Below are positions 26,262-33,817 of a stretch of DNA of 35,160 nt, piece after piece. The translations under genes were made by a program, and so were the position numbers. Each line of letters starts with the position of its first letter. Position 1 is the stretch's first letter. The stretch is from assembly GCA_003216755.1 (NCBI GenBank), contig QCIJ01000016.1:1-35160 (forward strand), written 5' to 3'. This DNA comes from Prochlorococcus sp. AG-402-K22 (lineage in GTDB: Bacteria > Cyanobacteriota > Cyanobacteriia > PCC-6307 > Cyanobiaceae). The notes below the pieces were generated by a model. That model was given only the letters and a program-made list of their open reading frames with translations. It had not been told where the DNA came from and searched no databases.

Positions 26262-27131
26262 ATGCTCAGCATTCCTGTAAAAGAATTTTTATATTGGAAA
26301 AAAAAGCAACTATCTAAAGGAGGGGATCATCAATCTTTTGCAGTTTTACTAGACTGTATAGGCGATATCTCTACTAGTGATCTAAATTTATTGAGCATAA
26401 ATCCTGAGGGCATTTTATATTTAAAAAAAAATTTAGAACATTTTGAATCTATCTGGGAAGATCACTTATCTAATTCGTCACCTATACAATATCTTTGCGG
26501 CATAGCATTTTGGAGGGATTTGAAACTAAAAGTCACGGATAAAGTACTTATTCCGAGACCGGAGACAGAACTTATAATTGATATTGTCTTCAAGATATTT
26601 GGGAATCAATCTCAAAAATTAATTTTTGCTGAATTAGGAACTGGATCAGGAGCTATTAGTATTGCTTTGGCATTGGCTTATCCATTGTGGGAGGGAATAG
26701 CAACTGATATTGATCAAGATGCATTAGATATAGCAACTAAAAATTATATAAATTGTTCTAAACAAACAAATCTGAAATTTTTATGTGGACATTGGTGGAC
26801 CCCTTTTGAGAGTTTTAAAGGAAAATTAGATCTTGCTATCTCAAATCCTCCTTATATTCCTAAAGATACTTATGAAAAATTACCTAAAGAAGTTAAAAAT
26901 TTCGAACCAGAAATCGCATTATTAGGAGGGGAAGATGGCTTAATACACATTAGGGAAATAATTCAAAAAGCACCGTTATTCTTAAAAGAAAATGGATGGC
27001 TAATTTTAGAGAATCATTTTGATCAAGGCGAAAAAGTAAAACAACTACTCATTAAAAGTAAATTTAAGTCAGTAGAAATTGTGAATGATCTTTCTGGTTT
27101 TGGTAGATTTACCATTGGAAGATATAAATAA
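26262..27131 (+). CDS. prmC: Peptide chain release factor N5-glutamine methyltransferase
   Basis: Methylates the GGQ glutamine of release factors RF1 and RF2 using SAM. The 289-residue protein has the helical N-terminal domain, LIPRPETE (97-104), the SAM-binding motif ELGTGSGA (124-131) and the catalytic NPPY motif (195-198), which together define PrmC/HemK. It is 11 bases after psbM and 20 bases before the Sua5/TsaC gene on the same strand. Confidence 0.96.
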   Translation: MLSIPVKEFLYWKKKQLSKGGDHQSFAVLLDCIGDISTSDLNLLSINPEGILYLKKNLEHFESIWEDHLSNSSPIQYLCGIAFWRDLKLKVTDKVLIPRPETELIIDIVFKIFGNQSQKLIFAELGTGSGAISIALALAYPLWEGIATDIDQDALDIATKNYINCSKQTNLKFLCGHWWTPFESFKGKLDLAISNPPYIPKDTYEKLPKEVKNFEPEIALLGGEDGLIHIREIIQKAPLFLKENGWLILENHFDQGEKVKQLLIKSKFKSVEIVNDLSGFGRFTIGRYK

Positions 27132-27151
27132 ATTATTGGTTAATAATCTAA

Positions 27152-27733
27152 ATGAATTTAATAAACTGCAAATCAGCTTTGAATACCCTTAGAAGTGGTT
27201 TACCTTTAATTTTCCCGACAGATACATTACCAGCAATTGGATGCTTGCCAAAATTTTCAAAAATTATTTATGAATTTAAAAAAAGAGATAGAAATAAACC
27301 TCTAATTCTTATGGGATCAAAATATAAACAACTAATAGATTATGTTCATGAATCAGCTAGAGAAGATTTCGAAATAATAGCTTCAAAATATTGGCCTGGT
27401 GCTCTTACAGTGGTTATCCCTGCTTCAGAACAGCATAATGAATTGCTCACAAGCAAAGATCATACTCTTGGTTTAAGAATCCCTAATTCATCTATTGCTC
27501 AATCTCTCATACAAGAAACAGGACCATTGCTAACTTCAAGTGCAAATATTTCAGGCTTCACAGGATCAATTACAGCTGAAGGTATTGCTTTAGATTTCCC
27601 TTCTGTAGAAATTCTGGGACCTATTCCATGGGAAAAAAGTAGTGGAAAAGCTAGTACCATAATATCTTGGAAGAAGATTGGCGATTGGAGGCTGATTAGA
27701 GAAGGTGAAGTATTCGTTAAGGAATTGCATTAA
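27152..27733 (+). CDS. Sua5/YciO/YrdC-family protein (threonylcarbamoyladenosine synthesis)
   Basis: Family that makes threonylcarbamoyl-AMP for t6A modification of ANN-decoding tRNAs; the tRNA-Thr gene just downstream would be a substrate. The 193-residue protein has IFPTDTLPAIGC, RNKPLILM, YWPGALTVVIPA, LGLRIPNS and LLTSSANISG in the family order. It lacks the extra C-terminal Sua5 domain, so it is TsaC-like in size. TsaC and YciO paralogues cannot be told apart with certainty by eye. Its stop overlaps the ATG of a 55-residue membrane protein by one base. Confidence 0.87.
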   Translation: MNLINCKSALNTLRSGLPLIFPTDTLPAIGCLPKFSKIIYEFKKRDRNKPLILMGSKYKQLIDYVHESAREDFEIIASKYWPGALTVVIPASEQHNELLTSKDHTLGLRIPNSSIAQSLIQETGPLLTSSANISGFTGSITAEGIALDFPSVEILGPIPWEKSSGKASTIISWKKIGDWRLIREGEVFVKELH

Positions 27734-27900
27734 TGTTTGTTTTATTGTTTATTGTTTTATTAATTCAATTTTTTATTTATTGGATATTTGAACCACTTGC
27801 ATCTTTTTTAGAGTATGTTCTTGAAATAAGATTATTTCCTGTTATTGCTCTGATAGGTTTAATTTTGTTATTTTCTACAAAATATATTGATAAGAATTAA
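27733..27900 (+). CDS. Small two-helix membrane protein, unknown
   Basis: A 55-residue gene whose ATG overlaps the stop of the Sua5/TsaC gene by one base (TAATG), a classic coupled-translation arrangement. The protein has two hydrophobic segments, about 1-18 (MFVLLFIVLLIQFFIYW) and 34-49, separated by a short loop with FEPLASFLEYVLEIR, and ends YIDKN. I do not recognise the family. AT-rich DNA can produce hydrophobic frames by chance; the coupled start and the clear two-helix hairpin are the evidence that it is real. Confidence 0.6.
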   Translation: MFVLLFIVLLIQFFIYWIFEPLASFLEYVLEIRLFPVIALIGLILLFSTKYIDKN

Positions 27901-27911
27901 ACAAAACCAAA

Positions 27912-27983
27912 TGCCGGCTAACAGATTTGAACTGATGACCTTCGCTTTACAAAAGCGCTGCTCTACCGCTGAGCTAAGCCGGC
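27912..27983 (-). tRNA. trnT: tRNA-Thr (UGU)
   Basis: A 72-base cloverleaf on the reverse strand: acceptor GCCGGCT pairs perfectly with AGCCGGC, discriminator A, D arm GCTC...GAGC, anticodon loop TTTGTAA with TGT at 34-36, T loop TTCAAAT. One T-T mismatch occurs in the T stem (ATCAG/CTGTT) and the last anticodon-stem pair is G-A. The CCA end is not encoded. Confidence 0.95.
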
Positions 27984-28049
27984 AATCCTACCATCTTACA
28001 TTTACGGAGGATCAATTATCAGTTTTTTTAGTTTTTTTTAAATTTATTA

Positions 28050-28382
28050 CTATTTGATATCTTTATCAATTTTTTCAGATTTATCAGTTTTTTTAAATTT
28101 TATTTCTCCTGAAATAGTTCTTTTGATTGGTAAATTGGCAACTAGTGCAGTCATTCTATCTTCAGTTTCTAAACTGACTGCCACTTCTTCAAAATCAATC
28201 TCAACATATTTAGCAACAACATCAAGAATTTCTTTCCTCATTTTATCCAAAAGATCAGTTGTCAAAGAACTCATATCAACTCTGTCATGAGCCAAAACAA
28301 GCTGCAATCTTTCTCTAGCTGTATTTGCACTAGCCGTCTCTCTGCCTAGTAACTTGTTTATTAGATCTCTAAGAGTCATCAT
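28050..28382 (-). CDS. minE: Cell division topological specificity factor MinE
   Basis: Stimulates MinD ATPase and drives Min oscillation so the division ring forms at mid-cell. The 110-residue protein has the anti-MinCD region ([14 protein letters not shown], about 23-36) and the dimer domain with [16 protein letters not shown]. The Lys/Asp-rich C-terminal tail (about 95-110) makes it longer than the 88-residue E. coli protein. It starts one base after minD on the same strand. Confidence 0.96.
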   Translation of the reverse strand: MMTLRDLINKLLGRETASANTARERLQLVLAHDRVDMSSLTTDLLDKMRKEILDVVAKYVEIDFEEVAVSLETEDRMTALVANLPIKRTISGEIKFKKTDKSEKIDKDIK

Positions 28383-28383
28383 T

Positions 28384-29199
28384 TTAAAAAACCTTTGTTT
28401 GCATTAATCTCATGAATTTATCTTTAAGGCTTTTACCTTCATTTTTAGGGTCAATAATTGGTACATCCTTTCCTGTAAGTCTTTGAGAAACATTCAGATA
28501 GCATTTTTTTGCAGGAGATCTACTATCTGTAAGTGTTAGTGGCTCTCCTCTATTTGTACTTATTATTACTTGTTCATCTTCTAAAACAATACCTAATAAA
28601 GGTAAAGATAGGATCCCTTTGACATCTTCAATAGATAGCATTTCTTGACTAGCCATCATGTTAGGGCGAACTCTATTGATTACAAGTTGAATAGGTTCTA
28701 TATCAGATGTATTAAGAATACCTATTACCCTATCAGCATCTCGTACTGCAGATAATTCCGGGTTGGTGACAACAATAGCTTCTTTACAAGCTGCAAGTGC
28801 ATTTTTAAAACCATCCTCTACTCCAGCAGGGCAATCTACTAAAACAAAATCAAATTTTTCACTTAGAAGCTCACTAATTTTTTTCATATCTTTTGGCTTC
28901 ATCCAATCAAGCATCCTTGGATCTCCAGCAGGTAGAAGAGCTAGATTAGGTTCCTTTTTATGTCTGACCAATGCTTGGTCAAGACGACAATTTTTGTCCA
29001 GAACATCTTGAGCAGTATATACAATGCGATTTTCTAATCCAAGAAGAAGATCTAAATTTCTCAAGCCAAAATCAGCATCTAGTACAGCAGTGGTTGCTCC
29101 GCTGTTGGCAAGTGCAATACCTAAGTTTGCAGTTAAAGTGGTTTTACCAACCCCACCTTTACCTGAACAAATTAATATTGTGCGAGTATTTTCCGCCAC
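28384..29199 (-). CDS. minD: Septum site-determining ATPase MinD
   Basis: Membrane-associated ATPase that carries MinC. The 271-residue protein has the deviant Walker A KGGVGKTT (14-21), [12 protein letters not shown], and [11 protein letters not shown], and ends in an amphipathic helix ([13 protein letters not shown]) for membrane targeting. It is the middle gene of minC-minD-minE; minD and minE are separated by one base, while 113 bases separate minC from minD. Confidence 0.98.
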   Translation of the reverse strand: MAENTRTILICSGKGGVGKTTLTANLGIALANSGATTAVLDADFGLRNLDLLLGLENRIVYTAQDVLDKNCRLDQALVRHKKEPNLALLPAGDPRMLDWMKPKDMKKISELLSEKFDFVLVDCPAGVEDGFKNALAACKEAIVVTNPELSAVRDADRVIGILNTSDIEPIQLVINRVRPNMMASQEMLSIEDVKGILSLPLLGIVLEDEQVIISTNRGEPLTLTDSRSPAKKCYLNVSQRLTGKDVPIIDPKNEGKSLKDKFMRLMQTKVF

Positions 29200-29312
29200 G
29201 AAATTTAATAATTTTTCAAATGATAAGGCTACCTCTAAGAAAGTTAAATATTTTAAAGATTAAGTAATCCTTAAATTTATCAAATTTTAATTAATTTGTT
29301 TCAAATGATTGA

Positions 29313-29975
29313 TTAATTTTTAGATCCTATTAGGAGAGGTTTGATAATGATTGTTCGTTTATCTATTAAGGCAATTTCTGGATAATAATTGTGGGGCTTT
29401 TCTTTTGGCCCAATAGCTATCAAATCTGCAATTCTTAGCTGTAAAGGGTTTAAATAAAGTGATGCTACAGAGGCATTATTATTTCCAGTATTACCTGCGA
29501 AAGCAATCCCTAAAAGTTTGCCCCAAACGTAAATATTCTTTTTAGCGGAAACTATAGCTCCTGGATTAACGTCTCCAATAATGCATAGGTTTCCATTTGA
29601 AGATATTCTGTCGCCTGATCTAACTGTTCCTTTATGAAGAATATCGTCCTTCTCATTTGAACTTAATAAAAGTAACTTATTTTTAACCTCTTGTTCTTTA
29701 AGAAAGGTTGAATTTATTCTTAAAGACTTGCCCGCTAAAATTGTATTTCTGTCATTTGAGTAAATGCATAGAGAAAAAACATTAAGATTGTGCAAATGAT
29801 TTTTTAATTTTGATAATTGATGAATACTTATTGACTCATTGATTGATAAAATTTTTGCTTCCACAGGTCCTTTTATGGAAAAAAATTTTCTAAAAGTTTC
29901 ATGGATATTATCTAAATCTAACAAAGAAAAAATTTCTGAATTTTTACTTTTAGTGTTAATTAAAACGATTTCCAT
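29313..29975 (-). CDS. minC: Septum formation inhibitor MinC
   Basis: Inhibits FtsZ ring formation where MinD recruits it. The 220-residue protein has a divergent N-terminal domain (1 to about 110) and the well-conserved beta-helix C-terminal domain: GTVRSGDRISSNGNLCIIGDVNPGA, VWGKLLGIAFAG and LNPLQLRIADLIA. First gene in the minCDE set. It starts 10 bases after the end of the HD-protein gene on the same strand. Confidence 0.95.
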   Translation of the reverse strand: MEIVLINTKSKNSEIFSLLDLDNIHETFRKFFSIKGPVEAKILSINESISIHQLSKLKNHLHNLNVFSLCIYSNDRNTILAGKSLRINSTFLKEQEVKNKLLLLSSNEKDDILHKGTVRSGDRISSNGNLCIIGDVNPGAIVSAKKNIYVWGKLLGIAFAGNTGNNNASVASLYLNPLQLRIADLIAIGPKEKPHNYYPEIALIDKRTIIIKPLLIGSKN

Positions 29976-29985
29976 TGAATCAAAT

Positions 29986-31242
29986 CTAGGAATTGTTTTT
30001 TATTAATGAAATTTCATTTTTAATTTCATTTTTGATCATGCCTGGATAAATAATAAAAGAGCTTTCCTCTGATCTCATTAAAGTTTTTATTAATGCAGAA
30101 CTATTTTCTAATGCGCTTTGATAAGTGCCGTCCCATATTTTTAGTGAATTGTTAGATTCAAAACCTTTAAAAGACCTTTCCTTAATCCCGCAAAATATTT
30201 CTGAACTATAACCATTTTTTTCACACAATCCCCTAGTAAATGCAAGGATTTTTAATCTATCAACTTTACTTAAAAAACTTATGTCTGATGCCTTTAATAA
30301 ATCTCTGTCAATAAACATTTTGCATAGAGTAGAAAGTGGCTCGAAAGATTCATCTTTCCATCTAATCAAATGATAGTAAAAGGTTACATCGTCATTTCTT
30401 ATGAAATCATCAAAATCAACATTTTCAGGAGAAAATATCCATTTATGCAGAGAATTATCTAACCAAATTTTCATTTTTGGATTATGTTTTATTGTATAAA
30501 TTATTTTTTCCAGAATCCATGTTGATATTTCGTTTATTCTGTGATTGTAGATTGTTCTGTACATCAAGTTTCTTAGTACTAGGAAATGCTCAATAGCGAT
30601 AACTCCTTTTGGTTTGATTCCTATATTTCCGTCAGGCGAAAAAGTAAGAGCTGAAATAATTCTTTCCAAATCTACCAAGCCATAATTAGTACCTGTGTTG
30701 TAACTATCGCGTAAAAGATAATCGAGACGATCGCAATCTATCTCACTACTTATTATTGTTTTTAAAGGATTTGAAAATAGTTGTTTTGATTGAAATAATT
30801 CTCCAATTTTTCTCGGTAATTTGTCGTCATACTTTTTGAGTATTGAATTTATTGGAGAATAATTTTTAACTAATTTTTCAGACCATTGTTCGTGATCATG
30901 CTTGAATATTGTTTCACTGGTATGGCTTAAAGGTCCATGACCTAAATCATGTAGTAGAGCTGCTCCATAAAGAACAAATTTATTTTCACAAAATGAAGAT
31001 TTACTTTCAATTAATCTCTTATAAATTTTTCTAGCTATACAAAAAACACCAATTGAGTGAGTAAATCTACTCGATTCTGCACCATGAAAAAGTAATGATG
31101 CCGCTCCTAATTGTTTTATTCTTCTTAGTCTTTGAAAAGCAAATGTATCAATCAATTCCATAACCATTAATTCTTCTGGTTTCCCTTCATCAAATACTAT
31201 TTCTTTATGAATTGGGTCATGAAAAATTCTTTTAATACTCAT
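29986..31242 (-). CDS. HD-domain phosphohydrolase (dGTPase-like)
   Basis: Metal-dependent phosphohydrolase of 418 residues related to YwfO/SAMHD1-type enzymes. It shows the family's QRLRRIKQLG, FTHSIG (His62), HDLGHGPLSH (His98-Asp99) and SEIDCDRLDYLLRDS (Asp169/Asp171), the metal-binding set, and YNHRINEISTWILEK later. Relatives hydrolyse dNTPs; the substrate here is not shown by the sequence. It is just upstream of minC on the same strand (10-base gap) and may share its transcript, with no known functional link. Confidence 0.87.
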   Translation of the reverse strand: MSIKRIFHDPIHKEIVFDEGKPEELMVMELIDTFAFQRLRRIKQLGAASLLFHGAESSRFTHSIGVFCIARKIYKRLIESKSSFCENKFVLYGAALLHDLGHGPLSHTSETIFKHDHEQWSEKLVKNYSPINSILKKYDDKLPRKIGELFQSKQLFSNPLKTIISSEIDCDRLDYLLRDSYNTGTNYGLVDLERIISALTFSPDGNIGIKPKGVIAIEHFLVLRNLMYRTIYNHRINEISTWILEKIIYTIKHNPKMKIWLDNSLHKWIFSPENVDFDDFIRNDDVTFYYHLIRWKDESFEPLSTLCKMFIDRDLLKASDISFLSKVDRLKILAFTRGLCEKNGYSSEIFCGIKERSFKGFESNNSLKIWDGTYQSALENSSALIKTLMRSEESSFIIYPGMIKNEIKNEISLIKNNS

Positions 31243-31279
31243 AATTTTTAAGATTTTTTATTTTCAATCTTTAGCCATT

Positions 31280-32572
31280 TCAAGATTTAATTTCTTCATT
31301 GTTGTTTAATTCAATAGTTTGAACTGAAACTTCTTCTTTTTCTAGAAGCGACCCCAGAAATAATTCTGCGTTCCTCACCCATTTATCGTCAGTACTTCCA
31401 TATTCACTTGCATCCGGCAGATCAAGTGATTTATCAGGAGTCATACCTTGGCCTTGAATATTATTACCTTTGGGGGTTAAGTAACTAGCCACTGTTATAG
31501 CAATACCACTATCTTCTCCCAAACTTTTTAGCGATTGAATTAAACCTTTCCCATAAGTTTGTTCTCCCATAAGAATTGATCTCTCATTATCTTGTAAAGA
31601 TCCAGCAAGTATTTCACTGGCACTTGCAGTACCTTTATTTACTAAAGTTACCATTGGTCCATCAAAAGATGTCTCTTTTTGGGAAATAATTGCATCTTTG
31701 ATTCCATTTCTATCTTTTGTCTCGACTACAGGTTTCTCACTCAATAATGAGTCTGCAACTGCTATACCTGAGCTTACTAGTCCCCCTGAATTATTTCTAA
31801 GATCCAATATCAAACCCTCAACCTCTTTATCTTTTAATTCTTGAAGTGCCTCTTCAACTTTTTTGGGTACGCTTTCGCTAAATTGAGTTATCCTTAAATA
31901 TCCTATTGTGTGAGAATCGTCTCTTAATCTTTTTGTTCTAACTGGTCTGAGATCTACCGATCTCCTTTCTAAATCAACTTCCCTAATTTCTCCTGATTCC
32001 GAAGATACTTCAATTAAAACTTTTGTCCCTGATTCACCTCTTAACTTAGAGGCAGTACTTGCAAGCCCTAATTTTTCTGATGAGATTCCGTCCACTGTCT
32101 CTATCAAGTCCCCGCTTACTATTCCAGCTTCTTCAGCTGGCGAACCTCCAAGAGTAGAGATAACTTGAACTTTTTTGTCATCATCATTTAAACCTAATTG
32201 GAGCCCAACACCATTAATTTCACTACCAAAATTACTTGATTTCAGTAGTTCATAATCTTTTGGGCGTAAAATTCTTGTATATGGATCTTCTAGAGGTCTT
32301 AACATGTCTTCAATTGCGGAATAAGCCTCTTCACTTGTTTCAATTTGTTTCTGTAATGTTTTTTGTCTAATTCTTTTCCATTGGATTTCATCAAACTTTT
32401 CCGGATCATAAAAACCTTCGTTTACTAAGGTCCAAGCGTCAAGTACTAATTGCCTGCTATCACTGAGAGCTTCCACTCTTTCAATCAATAAAAGATTAAT
32501 AGAAAAAACGATGATCATTGATGCAGTGATCACAGTTTTGAATGTTAAAAGTTTGTTAAAAGATGAATTCAT
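31280..32572 (-). CDS. ctpA: Carboxyl-terminal processing protease CtpA
   Basis: Lumenal serine protease that removes the C-terminal extension of precursor D1, needed for the manganese cluster of photosystem II. The 430-residue protein has a signal peptide cut probably after V-E-A (about 35), a PDZ domain (about 118-200) and an S41 catalytic domain. Ser317 (NKGTASASEI) and Lys342 (TYGKG) are 25 residues apart, the Ser/Lys dyad spacing of D1 protease. The ATG at 32572 is preferred to a TTG at 32593, since it gives a normal signal peptide. It is divergent from petB, 71 bases away. Paralogues CtpB and CtpC have similar motifs, so the A designation is likely but not certain. Confidence 0.87.
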   Translation of the reverse strand: MNSSFNKLLTFKTVITASMIIVFSINLLLIERVEALSDSRQLVLDAWTLVNEGFYDPEKFDEIQWKRIRQKTLQKQIETSEEAYSAIEDMLRPLEDPYTRILRPKDYELLKSSNFGSEINGVGLQLGLNDDDKKVQVISTLGGSPAEEAGIVSGDLIETVDGISSEKLGLASTASKLRGESGTKVLIEVSSESGEIREVDLERRSVDLRPVRTKRLRDDSHTIGYLRITQFSESVPKKVEEALQELKDKEVEGLILDLRNNSGGLVSSGIAVADSLLSEKPVVETKDRNGIKDAIISQKETSFDGPMVTLVNKGTASASEILAGSLQDNERSILMGEQTYGKGLIQSLKSLGEDSGIAITVASYLTPKGNNIQGQGMTPDKSLDLPDASEYGSTDDKWVRNAELFLGSLLEKEEVSVQTIELNNNEEIKS

Positions 32573-32643
32573 TGGGTTAAGTGTTAACACCAAGTATAAG
32601 AATTTTAAGTAAGCTCTTTATATCAAAGCTAATTTTTTTTTGG

Positions 32644-33300
32644 ATGGCGAATTCTTCATCTGTTTATGATTGGTTTCAAGAAAGGCTTGAAATCCAAGAC
32701 ATAACTGACGACGTAACTTCCAAGTACGTACCCCCTCACGTTAATATTTTTTATTGTTTAGGAGGCATAACTTTAGTATGCTTCCTAATTCAATTTGCAA
32801 CAGGTTTTGCAATGACTTTTTACTATAAGCCAACAGTTACACAAGCTTATAGTTCAGTCAGTTACTTAATGACCGATGTAAGTTTTGGATGGTTAATAAG
32901 ATCTGTTCATAGATGGAGTGCCTCAATGATGGTTTTGATGTTAATCCTTCATGTCTTTAGGGTTTATCTTACTGGAGGTTTTAAAAGGCCAAGAGAATTA
33001 ACTTGGGTTACAGGTGTTGTAATGGCAGTCATAACAGTTGCTTTTGGAGTTACAGGATATTCTTTACCATGGGATCAAGTGGGTTATTGGGCAGTCAAAA
33101 TTGTTTCAGGTGTACCCGCCGCAATACCGGTAATTGGTGATTTTATGGTCGAACTGCTTAGAGGTGGAGAAAGTGTTGGGCAATCAACTCTTACAAGGTT
33201 CTACAGTCTTCACACATTCGTCTTGCCTTGGTCATTGGCAGTTTTCATGTTGATGCATTTTTTAATGATTCGTAAACAGGGTATTTCAGGTCCCTTATAA
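32644..33300 (+). CDS. petB: Cytochrome b6
   Basis: Heme-bearing core subunit of cytochrome b6f. The 218-residue protein has four membrane helices; His89, His103, His190 and His205 are the ligands of the two b hemes and Cys38 (IFYCLGG) is the covalent heme c-type anchor. The ATG at 32644 gives the conserved start [11 protein letters not shown]; the frame is open to 32581 but that extension (starting MLTPSIRIL) is not like the family. It is followed by petD after 33 bases. Confidence 0.98.
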   Translation: MANSSSVYDWFQERLEIQDITDDVTSKYVPPHVNIFYCLGGITLVCFLIQFATGFAMTFYYKPTVTQAYSSVSYLMTDVSFGWLIRSVHRWSASMMVLMLILHVFRVYLTGGFKRPRELTWVTGVVMAVITVAFGVTGYSLPWDQVGYWAVKIVSGVPAAIPVIGDFMVELLRGGESVGQSTLTRFYSLHTFVLPWSLAVFMLMHFLMIRKQGISGPL

Positions 33301-33333
33301 ACTTTTATACTTAAACCATTACAAGACTTACTC

Positions 33334-33816
33334 ATGTCTACGTTAAAAAAACCAGATCTATCTGATCCAAAATTAAGAGCAAAACTAGCTAAAGGTATGG
33401 GTCATAATTACTATGGGGAACCAGCTTGGCCAAATGATTTACTATACATCTTCCCAGTAGTGATTTTAGGTACCATTGCCTGCGTGGTTGGATTAGCAGT
33501 TCTTGATCCTGCAATGTTGGGAGATAAAGCAAACCCATTTGCTACTCCCTTGGAAATACTTCCTGAATGGTACCTTTATCCCGTTTTTCAAATACTCAGG
33601 GTAGTCCCTAATAAGCTTTTAGGTATAGCACTTCAAACATTAATTCCTCTAGGATTAATGGTTTTACCATTTATCGAAAACGTTAATAAATTTTCTAACC
33701 CTTTTAGAAGACCTGTAGCAATGTCAGTTTTTCTATTTGGTACTTTCCTAACAATTTATCTAGGTATTGGTGCTTGCTTACCAATTGATAAGTCTCTAAC
33801 CCTAGGTTTATTTTAA
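33334..33816 (+). CDS. petD: Cytochrome b6f subunit IV
   Basis: Subunit IV (160 residues) of cytochrome b6f, forming the C-terminal half of the cytochrome b fold and the quinol site. It starts [18 protein letters not shown] and contains [19 protein letters not shown] and the PEWY motif (LPEWYLYP) of the quinol oxidation site, with three membrane helices. It follows petB in the standard order. The convergent invertase gene ends one base later. Confidence 0.98.
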   Translation: MSTLKKPDLSDPKLRAKLAKGMGHNYYGEPAWPNDLLYIFPVVILGTIACVVGLAVLDPAMLGDKANPFATPLEILPEWYLYPVFQILRVVPNKLLGIALQTLIPLGLMVLPFIENVNKFSNPFRRPVAMSVFLFGTFLTIYLGIGACLPIDKSLTLGLF

Positions 33817-33817
33817 C

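Noticed and set aside
32581..32643. Extended N terminus for cytochrome b6 starting at 32581
   Set aside because: The extra 21 residues do not resemble the family, and the conserved N terminus begins at the ATG at 32644.
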